From positions 1 through 33,589 of the IMG/VR virus record IMGVR_UViG_3300011115_000486: a DNA stretch of 33,589 nucleotides; one strand, written 5' to 3'. The notes under the pieces are model-generated. The model saw only the letters and a program-made list of their open reading frames with translations, was not told the origin of the DNA and made no database searches. The DNA comes from a virus. Positions 21,786 to 29,491 of this stretch are shown in pieces (the first letter of the stretch is position 1; every line of letters begins with the position of its first letter). Both the position numbers and the translations under genes were made by a program.

Positions 21786-22255
21786 AGACAGAAGAGGATG
21801 AGGCGTTCGATGACCTTGCTAAACGGCAAGGTGCGTGGGGCGGCGGCTTTCCAGCCAAGCGGAGGATGGCTGCTCACAAACTAGAAGGGGATGTTGATGC
21901 TTTTGAAAGATGGTGGTACTACGAAGGCAGTGCCCCGCCTTACACACACCATGATTGTGAAGAACACACCAAACGGATGTGCAAGATTGCATGGAGCAAT
22001 GGAGCTTATTTAGCAGCACAGCCAGCGCAGGAGCCTGTGCGTGCAGCATTGAAGCTGGCGCTTGAGGCGTTGGAAATTATGTACATACATTACACACAAA
22101 ACCGCCATGTAATAGAAGCTATCACCGCCGCTAGAGCAGCCTTGGCACAGCCAGCGCAGGAGCCTGTTGAGTGCTTGGATTGCGGCTCCCACAATGTCGG
22201 CATACCAGCTACCTACGATTCATTAATAAATTCTGTGAAAGCACTAAATACATGA
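21782..22255 (+). CDS. Ea22-like accessory protein with AQPAQEPV repeats
   Basis: 157 residues from ATG 21782. The N-terminal half (FERWWYYEGSAPPYTHHDCEEH...MCKIAWSNGAYLAAQ) resembles accessory proteins of unknown function in lambdoid and Burkholderiales phages. Two AQPAQEPV units, 43 residues apart, follow and are typical of this class. The end has CLDCGSHN, a possible zinc knuckle half. Start and stop are both in ATGA overlaps. The function is unknown and the gene is probably dispensable. Confidence 0.6.
   Translation: MKTEEDEAFDDLAKRQGAWGGGFPAKRRMAAHKLEGDVDAFERWWYYEGSAPPYTHHDCEEHTKRMCKIAWSNGAYLAAQPAQEPVRAALKLALEALEIMYIHYTQNRHVIEAITAARAALAQPAQEPVECLDCGSHNVGIPATYDSLINSVKALNT
22016..22167 (+). 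repeat. Exact 23-bp direct repeat encoding AQPAQEPV
   Basis: Copies at 22016-22038 and 22145-22167 are identical (GCACAGCCAGCGCAGGAGCC followed by TGT) and 129 bases, that is 43 codons, apart. Both stay in frame in the same gene. The identity at DNA level suggests recent duplication or recombination within the repeat. Confidence 0.75.
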
Positions 22256-22998
22256 CAGACAAGAAACACATTTTCGTAGCCACACCTATGTATGGTGGCA
22301 TGTGCAGCGGCTACTTTACCAACAGCCTTATTTCCATGACCAACGTGATGAAACAGGTGGGGTGGGACATGTCCTTCTCTTCTATGTTTAATGAGTCATT
22401 GATACAGCGGGGCAGGAATGCACTGGCTCACCAGTTCCTAAAAACACCCTGCACCCACTTGATGTTCATAGACGCAGACATCAAGTTTGACGCAGGCCAC
22501 ATCCCGCCTATGGTGGAAGCTGACGTAGACATCATCTGCGGCATCTACCCTAAGAAGGAAATCAACTGGCACGGGGTCGAGAAGGCCGTGAAAGAGGGCG
22601 TGGAGGTGGACAAGCTGACTACACGCACTGGTAGCCTAGTTGTGAACCTTGTGGACTACACAGGCTCTGTAACCGTGCCGGAGAACAAGCCAGTGGAAAT
22701 CTGGAATGGCGGCACAGGGTTCATGCTTATCAAGCGGGAAGTCCTAGAAGGCATGAAAGACAAGGTGTCCAGCTACGTCAACGATGTGACCATTATGAAT
22801 GGCAACATAGGCGACAGTCGCATCATTGAATACTTTGCTTGCAGCATTGAACCAGAGACGCAGCGCCTGCTGTCAGAGGACTATCACTTCTGCTACATGG
22901 CTAGGAAGAACGGCTACAAGGTCTGGGCAGCACCGTGGGTGCGCCTGGGGCATCTTGGCAGCTATCTGTTTGAGGGCGGCTTGCTGCCTGCGCCTTAA
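22252..22998 (+). CDS. Glycosyltransferase-like protein (early operon)
   Basis: 248 residues from ATG 22252, in ATGA overlap with the previous gene. HIFVATPMYGGMCSGYFTNS opens a GT-A type fold. SLIQRGRNALAHQFLKTPCTHLMFIDADIKFD carries a DxD at 74-76 of the type found in phage and bacterial sugar transferases. Later WNGGTGFMLIKREVL and SEDYHFCYMARKNGYKVWAAP match the catalytic-base end. Third enzyme of this kind in the window. Acceptor unknown. Ends four bases into the convergent gene at 22995. Confidence 0.7.
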   Translation: MTDKKHIFVATPMYGGMCSGYFTNSLISMTNVMKQVGWDMSFSSMFNESLIQRGRNALAHQFLKTPCTHLMFIDADIKFDAGHIPPMVEADVDIICGIYPKKEINWHGVEKAVKEGVEVDKLTTRTGSLVVNLVDYTGSVTVPENKPVEIWNGGTGFMLIKREVLEGMKDKVSSYVNDVTIMNGNIGDSRIIEYFACSIEPETQRLLSEDYHFCYMARKNGYKVWAAPWVRLGHLGSYLFEGGLLPAP

Positions 22999-23138
22999 CG
23001 CTTGGCAGTCTTGGCAGAACGCTTGAAAGCCTTGGCGGTAGGGTAACCCCTCTGCCCTGGCTTCTTAGCTGGCAGACCAGCCTTCTTGCGTTTGTTGATG
23101 TTGTAGTACAACCCGCGCTTTGCTTTTGGTGTTCTCAT
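22995..23138 (-). CDS. 47-residue basic phage protein
   Basis: ATG 23138 overlaps the stop of the upstream gene by ATGA. The protein, MRTPKAKRGLYYNINKRKKA...KAFKRSAKTAKR, is a strongly basic small protein of a type I have seen beside endolysin genes in phages (KxxRGLxYNINxRKK pattern). Its stop shares TTAA with the stop of the convergent glycosyltransferase gene. DNA binding is plausible. Confidence 0.6.
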   Translation of the reverse strand: MRTPKAKRGLYYNINKRKKAGLPAKKPGQRGYPTAKAFKRSAKTAKR

Positions 23139-23362
23139 CTGCATCCCCAGCGTTTACGTGCGGCCTTGCCGCGCTCACCCGTCCAGCTTTTGCTGCGGGC
23201 ACAGAAAGACTTGTGGCGTGGCCCAGACTTCTGAGGGGCTTTGAGGTTGCTGCCAGTGGCACGGTTGTACTTCTTCCGGCCCTTCTCTGTCAGTCCTCCA
23301 CCCTTCTTGACAGACTGCTTCTCGCCTCTGCCGACAGAGAGCTTCACATTTTTCTTAGGCAA
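23135..23362 (-). CDS. DUF6321-like basic protein with TTG start
   Basis: 75 residues. GRGEKQSVKKGGGLTEKGRK and NRATGSNLKAPQKS, then CARSKSWTGERGKAARKRW, are the hallmark of a highly conserved small basic family of phages (DUF6321 type) with unknown function. The start is TTG 23362, supported by AAGGAG six bases upstream. GTG at V6 is the alternative. It overlaps the endolysin stop by eight bases and the next gene by ATGA. Confidence 0.65.
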   Translation of the reverse strand: MPKKNVKLSVGRGEKQSVKKGGGLTEKGRKKYNRATGSNLKAPQKSGPRHKSFCARSKSWTGERGKAARKRWGCR

Positions 23363-23771
23363 TCTTTGCTCCTTGCTGTAGTTGAGCCAAGGTCAGGCCA
23401 CCTGTGTACTGAAAGTGAGGGTATTCCTTGAATGTCTTCCAGTTGCCCGCCCACTCTAACCCGCAGGCTACACCAATTTCACCAACTTGCTTCCATGTAT
23501 TTTGGTCATCCCAGATGGCCTTACCGTTGACCAATGGGACAACATCTAAGGCGCATCGGTGGTTATGCCAAGACTGTCCTGCTTTGGCTCTGGTCACTAT
23601 GTTGCCAGGGGTTGTGCGTCCTTGTGCGTAGAGTGCGTCTTGGCTCTCGCTGTCGCGGTAGGTAGAGGTCACCAGCAAGTCGATACCTTTGGCCTTGGCG
23701 GCTGCAATAAAGGCTTCTGCCCGCTGCTTGGCGGGTGGTGCTAGGTCATCCAGGTTGCGGGAATTTATCAT
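23355..23771 (-). CDS. Endolysin: M15-type L-alanyl-D-glutamate / VanY-like peptidase
   Basis: 138 residues. SWHNHRCALDV places zinc ligands His69 and Asp76 in the SxHxxxxAxD motif, and EYPHFQYTG gives His119. This is the M15 peptidase fold of T5-type endolysins, which cut peptidoglycan stem peptides. The protein has no signal peptide, so release depends on a holin. TSTYRDSESQDALYAQG is the conserved helix before the active site. Follows the holin by one gene, as in many lysis cassettes. Confidence 0.85.
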   Translation of the reverse strand: MINSRNLDDLAPPAKQRAEAFIAAAKAKGIDLLVTSTYRDSESQDALYAQGRTTPGNIVTRAKAGQSWHNHRCALDVVPLVNGKAIWDDQNTWKQVGEIGVACGLEWAGNWKTFKEYPHFQYTGGLTLAQLQQGAKIA

Positions 23772-23976
23772 TCTTCACTGCCTTGTTAGGGTCTTTCAAG
23801 GTAACAAACACATCAACACAGATGCCTTCTACTTTGGCATGGGTGTTGTCTTTGTACCAATTTACTCTGTCGTTAAGCACTTTTTTGCATTGTTCCTTGT
23901 CAGTGTAGAACGTCTGTTGCTGCAACCATTCGCACTGCTCCAATACGCACAGATACATGACAGGAACCCAAATCAC
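23746..23976 (-). CDS. Small Cys-containing protein in lysis cassette
   Basis: 76 residues from GTG 23976, in GTGA overlap with the holin stop. Met7 (23958) is an alternative start. Cys10, Cys15, Cys29 and Cys53 suggest two disulphides in the periplasm, with a short hydrophobic N-terminus (MIWVPVMYLCVLEQC) as possible export signal. It overlaps the endolysin by 26 bases. A spanin subunit or antiholin-like role is possible but no family is recognised. Confidence 0.5.
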   Translation of the reverse strand: MIWVPVMYLCVLEQCEWLQQQTFYTDKEQCKKVLNDRVNWYKDNTHAKVEGICVDVFVTLKDPNKAVKNDKFPQPG

Positions 23977-24380
23977 TTCGCTGCTACGCCGTTGATTTTC
24001 TCAGCAGTCCTCATGCCGGACAAGCCCAGCATTCCTAGCATGAGGGGCATCATCGTGCCCATGTCCATCTGGGGAAACTTCACAGGATGACCGTAGATGG
24101 CGCTGCCCCACTCAGCAAGAGGGCCAATAACGAACTGCACGGCAAAGCCTGTACCGCACACCCAGCCTATGCCTGGTCGCCAGCCGCTAACAAACACGCT
24201 GGGGTTAGCAGCCTCTGCTTTGTTGATGTCTAGTTGCCCTGCAATGATGGATAGCTCACCAGACTGTTGCAGCTTGAATAATTCCATCTTGGCAGCAGCA
24301 GCTTGCACGGGGTCAGGCCACAGCCTGTCCATGACTTTGCCACCAATGTCGAGCAATGCGGATACGGGGTCAAGTGCCAT
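23973..24380 (-). CDS. Holin, 3-TM GTA-type
   Basis: 135 residues. DPVSALLDIGGKVMDRLWPDPVQAAAAK followed by a helical LFKLQQSGELSIIAGQLDINKAEA is the conserved start of the 3-TM holin family of gene-transfer agents and proteobacterial phages. Then come SVFVSGWRPGIGWVCGTGFAVQFVIGPL and MMPLMLGMLGLSGM membrane segments. It would form the inner-membrane lesion that lets the endolysin pass. GAGGTAG precedes ATG 24380. Start overlaps the next upstream gene by 11 bases. Confidence 0.8.
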   Translation of the reverse strand: MALDPVSALLDIGGKVMDRLWPDPVQAAAAKMELFKLQQSGELSIIAGQLDINKAEAANPSVFVSGWRPGIGWVCGTGFAVQFVIGPLAEWGSAIYGHPVKFPQMDMGTMMPLMLGMLGLSGMRTAEKINGVAAK

Positions 24381-24609
24381 CTGCTACCTCATCCATGTGT
24401 GAGCCTACTTTAAGGCCGGATAGCCAGCCTATCAATCCACCAATGATGGTCTGAAAAGCAGGGCCGATAACTTCAAAAATCTTGGTGTTGTCTACTTCTT
24501 TGACAAACAGACCGTGTATGAGTGCGCCTATAAGGGCAACGACAACAGCACAAAGAGTGGCGGTCACCATCAACGTGACCATGTAAATGAGCCTGTCTTT
24601 CGGTTCCAT
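24370..24609 (-). CDS. Two-helix membrane protein upstream of holin
   Basis: 79 residues with membrane segments at about 8-33 (YMVTLMVTATLCAVVVALIGALIHG) and 47-67 (VIGPAFQTIIGGLIGWLSGL). The start overlaps the previous stop (TAATG). Position suggests a second holin or antiholin. Many phages encode such a pair. No further motif. Confidence 0.6.
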   Translation of the reverse strand: MEPKDRLIYMVTLMVTATLCAVVVALIGALIHGLFVKEVDNTKIFEVIGPAFQTIIGGLIGWLSGLKVGSHMDEVADGT

Positions 24610-24893
24610 TACTTTGCCTTTTCGTACAGCTTCTCTATCTTTGTCCTGATAGCAATAGTGTCGGCAGTGCCTACTGCTTGCGCCAGATTGTTGTAAATCG
24701 TAGCCAATTGCTCTTTAGTGCAGACTGAACCTGATTCATCCAACCAACCAATAATTCTTTCATGGCGCTCTTTCGGGTCGTGTGTGGAGTACGCTATGTT
24801 GGCAAAGTCAGATACGCTGCATTCTTTTTTAGAGGTAGCACCCCACAGGATGCCACCCACAAACACTAGCAGAAATATGTTTGCCTGCTTCAT
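24609..24893 (-). CDS. Exported small protein, possible spanin component
   Basis: 94 residues. MKQANIFLLVFVGGILWGAT is a signal peptide or anchor, followed by a soluble part with Cys25 and Cys58 and a helical end (NNLAQAVGTADTIAIRTKIEKLYEKAK). No lipobox is clear. In the lysis cassette an envelope-spanning role is conceivable. The stop shares TAATG with the next gene. Confidence 0.5.
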   Translation of the reverse strand: MKQANIFLLVFVGGILWGATSKKECSVSDFANIAYSTHDPKERHERIIGWLDESGSVCTKEQLATIYNNLAQAVGTADTIAIRTKIEKLYEKAK

Positions 24894-24899
24894 CCATTG

Positions 24900-25250
24900 T
24901 CAATTTCCCTCGCCAGGAGTGAAGTAACACTCAGACGCAGCGGCTCCAATAAACGCTATGTAAATAGGAGTAGAGCTAATTTGGTAAGGGACTGTGTATA
25001 CCTTGGTGCTGGCAGGCACAGACACTAGCGCGTACTGCGGTGTGCCATTACCAGGCACAGTGACAGTCACGCTGGCATTGGCACTGATGACAAAGTACAC
25101 AGGTTGACCAGTAGAACCCGCAGGCTGGTGGTTAGCCACGCAAATCTGATTGCAAGGGCTATCAGACGTTATGCTGATTGTCTGGGAAGCGGTGGTGGCG
25201 TTAGCCTTGTACGTCTTGCCCTGCGCCTGGAAAGGAATGTTTGCAGCCAT
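24900..25250 (-). CDS. Beta-rich protein, paralogue of right-edge gene
   Basis: 116 residues of alternating strands (YKANATTASQTISITSDSP, QPVYFVISANASVTVTVPG, STPIYIAFIGAAASECYFTP) ending TPGEGN. The protein at the right edge (33264-33589) has the same order, similar length and ends TPGDGM. Both look like small virion or fibre-accessory proteins. Here it sits in the lysis cassette, so it may be a surface or decoration protein. TAATG overlap upstream. Confidence 0.6.
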   Translation of the reverse strand: MAANIPFQAQGKTYKANATTASQTISITSDSPCNQICVANHQPAGSTGQPVYFVISANASVTVTVPGNGTPQYALVSVPASTKVYTVPYQISSTPIYIAFIGAAASECYFTPGEGN

Positions 25251-25465
25251 TAATACACCTTGCAGCCACCGCCGGAGGTAGGAGATTGTTTGGTGTTGTA
25301 GCTGCCTTCTGAGAAGTCAAAGGTAGAACGGTAGCCGCCTTTTGGCAACTGCCCTGGCTCCCAACGCTGCATGTCCTTGCTGCCGTCACGGGGCAGTTGA
25401 GGACGGGTGGACTTAGCTATTTGCTGGTTAACGTCATGTGGACGTTGTATTCCTTGGTGCTTCAT
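25250..25465 (-). CDS. Small polar protein, phage conserved type
   Basis: 71 residues, no hydrophobic core (MKHQGIQRPHDVNQQIAKST...SGGGCKVY), probably extended. ATG 25465 has an AAAGGAG site. Gln/Pro/Lys-rich composition and a single Cys near the C-terminus. Unknown function. Confidence 0.5.
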   Translation of the reverse strand: MKHQGIQRPHDVNQQIAKSTRPQLPRDGSKDMQRWEPGQLPKGGYRSTFDFSEGSYNTKQSPTSGGGCKVY

Positions 25466-25655
25466 TACTTTTCTCCTTTACGGTTACTAGAAGATACGCG
25501 AATATCACATAAATTGCCAGTGTTGTCACTCTTTCCCAGCCCATGCCCCACATCGTCCAGCACCCAAGGCCAAACGATGTAAGCAGAGCGGCGATAGTTA
25601 TCAAGCGGTCGGAGATGACCGCCAAAGCTAGGCGAATGATAGATGTTGCATCCAT
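25434..25655 (-). CDS. Two-helix membrane protein
   Basis: 73 residues. Membrane segments are about residues 3-31 (RLALAVISDRLITIAALLTSFGLG) and 42-58 (VTTLAIYVIFAYLLVTV), with a polar tail. GAGGG precedes ATG 25655. It overlaps the next gene by 32 bases. Candidate class II holin-like or accessory membrane protein. Confidence 0.5.
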   Translation of the reverse strand: MDATSIIRLALAVISDRLITIAALLTSFGLGCWTMWGMGWERVTTLAIYVIFAYLLVTVKEKSNEAPRNTTST

Positions 25656-25690
25656 GACGATTACCCTCTAGTTGTAGAGTAATCATCTTA

Positions 25691-25897
25691 TCATTTATCG
25701 TCATCATCGTCTAACCCAAACCCGCTGCCCCACTCGGAGTCAGCATCCTTCATCTTGAGTTGCTCTAGCTTTAGAGCGCGGTCTAGCACCCGCATCTTGT
25801 CGGTGATGGTAGCCGTGGGGTCAGCCATGACTTCCTTCATCAGCTTGCTGATAGCACTCTCCAACTCAGGGTTGATGCCTTTTGCCTTCTTGCTCAT
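25691..25897 (-). CDS. Small acidic protein, conserved phage type
   Basis: 68 residues, helical (NPELESAISKLMKEVMADPTA, DKMRVLDRALKLEQLKM) with a very acidic end (GFGLDDDDDK). It lies between the last large virion protein and the membrane-protein genes. Helix pairing suggests a small adaptor. No function known. Confidence 0.55.
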   Translation of the reverse strand: MSKKAKGINPELESAISKLMKEVMADPTATITDKMRVLDRALKLEQLKMKDADSEWGSGFGLDDDDDK

Positions 25898-25899
25898 GA

Positions 25900-27462
25900 T
25901 TACAGTCCAAAAGTACGGCGAACGCCGTAGTACATCGGCAAACCTATTGCCGCACCCAAAGTTCCTGCTCCTGCCGCATACCCTAATTTCTTGAGTATTT
26001 CTTGCCTGCTCTCTGCTTTCTCGGCTGCGTTGGCATACTTTATAACGTCATCCAACACACCAGCTTCCCGCATCCAACCAATGTTTTTAGGGTCTTTGGC
26101 AAACGCTTGTATTTGTTGGGGTGTCTTGTTGGACATTAAAGAAGCTACATATTCTTTGCCCAATTGGCTAACAGCAACAGTGTCCTGTGTCACATCTTTG
26201 AGTTGCCGAACACCATCCACATCACTAAAAAACTTAGGCCCAAACTCTTCTGGAGATGCAACCAAGTTCTTAGGGTCAAACTTCTCGCCCTTGAGAGCAC
26301 CAGACATAAGCTGAGTTCTGAAGGGTGCAAGCTGGGCAGAAGCGGCCTTGTACGCTTCATCAGCTGCTTTGTATTTTGGGTTCCAAGTGTAAAGAGCAGA
26401 CTCTAACTTCTTAATTAAGTCACGTTTGTAGTTTGCATCCAAAGCGGCATAAGCCTCATACGGCTTTCCTTTAGCATCCACATCACGCAAGAACCTGAGT
26501 TCTTCAACAATTGCCTCAATGTCTTTTTCGGTGGTTTTCTTTGGTTCACCTTCCATGCGGAAGATTTTTTTGCCAGCAGGAGTTTCTTTTGAGACTCGCT
26601 CAATGCCGCCAGTTGTTTTTCCTTTGATGGCATCAATCAAACGGTTTATGCCAGCAATTTTTTCCTCGCCACGAGCAAATCTTTCTCCGCCAGCAAGAAC
26701 GCTCTTCTCCGCCTCTAGGCTTTGAATCAACGCCCGTCCTTGGTTAGAAACGGCAAACGGCTCTCCGAGTGCTTGTGCTTTTCTTGCGGCATCAAACGCT
26801 TCGTTGTACTTCTGGTCTGCCTCTGCTGACCGTGCACCATATAGCTTTTCCGCTTTTTTCTTTATGAGGTCAAATCCTTTTTCACCCACAACGTCCAACG
26901 CTTCAGCGTCAGCTATTGCCGCAGGCTTCTTAAAACTAGAAATCAAATCTTTGGTGGTTTTTGCAATGTAAGGAGCAACGACTCCTGCGCCTAAACCTAA
27001 AGCAGTAGCAACTCCACCTGACTTAGCTTTTTCTTTCAACCTCTCGGCGTAATCTTCTTCCCCAGTTCCAGTGGTAGCAGCGACAACACCACCAAGTCCC
27101 AACGCTTGCTTTAACCTAGATGCACCTGTAAGCAATTTTGCGGCAGGAAGAGGTGTGACAAGCTGCCCTGCAATTTGAGCTTCGGGAGGCCCAATTTGTT
27201 TTAATTTTTGAGTTGCTCTTGCGGATGCCGCTCCAGCTTTACCAGGCAACAATTCTCCTAAACCAGTAGCAGTCTGAGCAGCACCAGAAGCCGCACCCTT
27301 CAATGCTTCGCCGTAACCCACTGCTTCTTCTTTGGGGTCAGGCGGAACACCAAACATGGTGTACGTGCGAGGTTTTCCTTTAGGAGCAGGAGAAGGAGCA
27401 GGTAAATCAGATATGTCTACGCCTTTGGTAGGCGCGGGTAAATCGCTAATGTCTACTGCCAT
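25900..27462 (-). CDS. Large helical virion protein (ejection protein candidate)
   Basis: 520 residues. An N-terminal tandem VDISDLPAP repeat (residues 3-11 and 15-23) precedes a Pro/Lys linker. Residues 50-180 are Ala/Gly-rich with hydrophobic stretches (GAASGAAQTATGLGELLPG). The rest is a long charged helical part (KKAEKLYGARSAEADQKYNEAF). Fourth of four consecutive large genes of this composition, as in the internal core or ejection proteins of podoviruses. No transglycosylase motif seen. TAATG overlap with the previous gene. Confidence 0.6.
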   Translation of the reverse strand: MAVDISDLPAPTKGVDISDLPAPSPAPKGKPRTYTMFGVPPDPKEEAVGYGEALKGAASGAAQTATGLGELLPGKAGAASARATQKLKQIGPPEAQIAGQLVTPLPAAKLLTGASRLKQALGLGGVVAATTGTGEEDYAERLKEKAKSGGVATALGLGAGVVAPYIAKTTKDLISSFKKPAAIADAEALDVVGEKGFDLIKKKAEKLYGARSAEADQKYNEAFDAARKAQALGEPFAVSNQGRALIQSLEAEKSVLAGGERFARGEEKIAGINRLIDAIKGKTTGGIERVSKETPAGKKIFRMEGEPKKTTEKDIEAIVEELRFLRDVDAKGKPYEAYAALDANYKRDLIKKLESALYTWNPKYKAADEAYKAASAQLAPFRTQLMSGALKGEKFDPKNLVASPEEFGPKFFSDVDGVRQLKDVTQDTVAVSQLGKEYVASLMSNKTPQQIQAFAKDPKNIGWMREAGVLDDVIKYANAAEKAESRQEILKKLGYAAGAGTLGAAIGLPMYYGVRRTFGL

Positions 27463-29480
27463 TATTTGTACCCCTGTGAACGCAAATAATCTTCAGCCTT
27501 TCTTGCATCTTTGCCAAAATGCTCATCTGCGTACGCTTGTAATTTAACCCCAGTTGGCATCACTTTTTGAGCGCCGCCACTTGTTGATGCGCCGCCGCTT
27601 TGCATACGTCCAAACGCCTCTATAGCATCTGGGTCACGGGTTTGGGCCACACCAAGACGCATCAAGTTCTCTGGCGTAATCTTGGTGCTGAGAACAGCAG
27701 ACTTGGCAGCAATCTCCCGTATCTGCTCTTTCATCAGACCATCAAAACCTTCTGCATTGAACTGGTTCTGTTGCATCAAGTTGTTGAACCGATTCATGAA
27801 CGAAACGGTGAAGCCTTTGGCGCTTCCGGCAAGAGCCTGCTCATAACGAATCAAGTAAGCAGCGTACCGTTTGCTGAACAACAAAGCCTCTTGCTCTTGT
27901 CTGTTTGTTGGCACAGGAGTTTTGTCAGTCTCTAGGCCATCGCTGCTGAGTGATTTGACATATCGGTCAATGAAGCCCTTTGCCTGACCAACTCGACCAA
28001 CAACATCAGGACTTTTGCGGACAATGTTTGACAGCGCCAAAGCCTCTGCTGATGTGTTAGCAGCAGCCGCAGCTTGGTCGTACTTAGCATCTGCTTGTTT
28101 GCCAGTGCCAAAGTTTACGCCCAAGAAGTTCTTGACATCACTTGCGGTATCAGAACCAGCACCGCCCTTATTAGCAATTTCCAACGCCCTAAGTCTTTCG
28201 GATTCTTTGTGCTGTCGAGCATCTTCAGCAAGTCTTCTGTTTTCGTAGCTTTGACGCTCCTTCTTGTCTTCTTCATGCCAACTTTCAACTTTCTGCCGCC
28301 ATGTTTGGTCTGCGGCTCTGTAAGCGGCATCTGATATGTCTTTTGCTTTTTCTCTGTCTATGCGTGCAATCTCAACATCAGAAGCCCACTTCTTCTGAAT
28401 TTTGAACAACTCTTCTGAGTGCTGCATCGTAGCTTTTGCTTTTTCAATTTCAAAGCCTCTATTTTGCAAGTCACGCGCCAGTTCAAAGTCTCTTGATTTT
28501 TCTGCTGTTTTTGATGCCTCTGTCAATTGCAGATTCATACGGTCATAAGCATCTGCTCTTTCGTCCGCTTTCACTTGTCTAGCTTCTGTAGCTTTTTGCG
28601 ACTCCATTTTTAAGTCATACGATTGTTGAGCAGCGCGGTCAATCTCTTTCTGAGTGAGGTTGTTTATTGTTCCAGCGACATCTACTGCTTTTTTCATAAG
28701 CTCCAAAGTGGGGCCATAACCCCTCTTTTCGTAGAAGTCTTTTAGGAAAGTGGCGTTTTGTTGCAAAAACTCGCCTTGGATTTTTTGGTCGCGGGCGGTC
28801 TTGTCCATGCCTGACAACAACTCTGTGTCTTGCATAAATGCCATAAGCTGTTTAATCCTTGAATCCAGTTGTTTCTGGTTTGTTTCAAAGATGCTCTTCT
28901 CTTTCTTGTAGAGGTCATCTCTGCCTTTTTGATGGCCTTCTAACATGCCGTTCATAGCAGACATAGCAACCTGGGAGTACTCTTTGCCGCCAGCGCCAAT
29001 AGCAAAACCCAATACGTTCATCAACCCAAACAACATCACCATGTCTTGGGCGTTCTCTTCATGCGGAATAAACGGCTTGGCTTTATCGTCTAATGCTTTT
29101 CTGTATTCAGCACGCGAAGGGTCGTCCAAAATGTCCAGTCTTTGTTTAGCAGAAGAGTCAGCAAGTTTCTTTTGTTTTGTGGCTTCAAACCCTATTTCTG
29201 CCAACTGCTTGTCTGCATCTTCCTTGAGTTTTTTCTCTTCCGCTGTCTGCAAAGCCAACATAGGGGCTTTCATTGCTTTTTTGTAGGCTTCTCCAGCAGT
29301 GCCTATTCGGGGTAATTCCGGCGCAACAAAATTAACTGGCTCAAGTTTTGATTCTCTTGGCTTAAAAGAATAATTTGTTGCTGCAAAATTTTTGGCTTGT
29401 CCTACTCCTCTAGCTCTACCCAACAACGCATCGTTGTCCACTGAAGTAGGAATTTCGCTTTCTTTTACTGTTTCTGCCAT
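27462..29480 (-). CDS. Coiled-coil virion protein (ejection protein candidate)
   Basis: 672 residues, largest of the block. Lys/Glu/Gln-rich coiled coil dominates residues 80-440 (for example AEIGFEATKQKKLADSSAKQ, EIDRAAQQSYDLKMESQKATE). The N-terminal 70 residues are polar and the last 150 are mixed. No catalytic motif. AAGGAG precedes ATG 29480. It probably forms part of a trans-envelope DNA tunnel as the internal proteins of T7-like phages do. Confidence 0.6.
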   Translation of the reverse strand: MAETVKESEIPTSVDNDALLGRARGVGQAKNFAATNYSFKPRESKLEPVNFVAPELPRIGTAGEAYKKAMKAPMLALQTAEEKKLKEDADKQLAEIGFEATKQKKLADSSAKQRLDILDDPSRAEYRKALDDKAKPFIPHEENAQDMVMLFGLMNVLGFAIGAGGKEYSQVAMSAMNGMLEGHQKGRDDLYKKEKSIFETNQKQLDSRIKQLMAFMQDTELLSGMDKTARDQKIQGEFLQQNATFLKDFYEKRGYGPTLELMKKAVDVAGTINNLTQKEIDRAAQQSYDLKMESQKATEARQVKADERADAYDRMNLQLTEASKTAEKSRDFELARDLQNRGFEIEKAKATMQHSEELFKIQKKWASDVEIARIDREKAKDISDAAYRAADQTWRQKVESWHEEDKKERQSYENRRLAEDARQHKESERLRALEIANKGGAGSDTASDVKNFLGVNFGTGKQADAKYDQAAAAANTSAEALALSNIVRKSPDVVGRVGQAKGFIDRYVKSLSSDGLETDKTPVPTNRQEQEALLFSKRYAAYLIRYEQALAGSAKGFTVSFMNRFNNLMQQNQFNAEGFDGLMKEQIREIAAKSAVLSTKITPENLMRLGVAQTRDPDAIEAFGRMQSGGASTSGGAQKVMPTGVKLQAYADEHFGKDARKAEDYLRSQGYK

Positions 29481-29491
29481 GCTGTTGCTCC

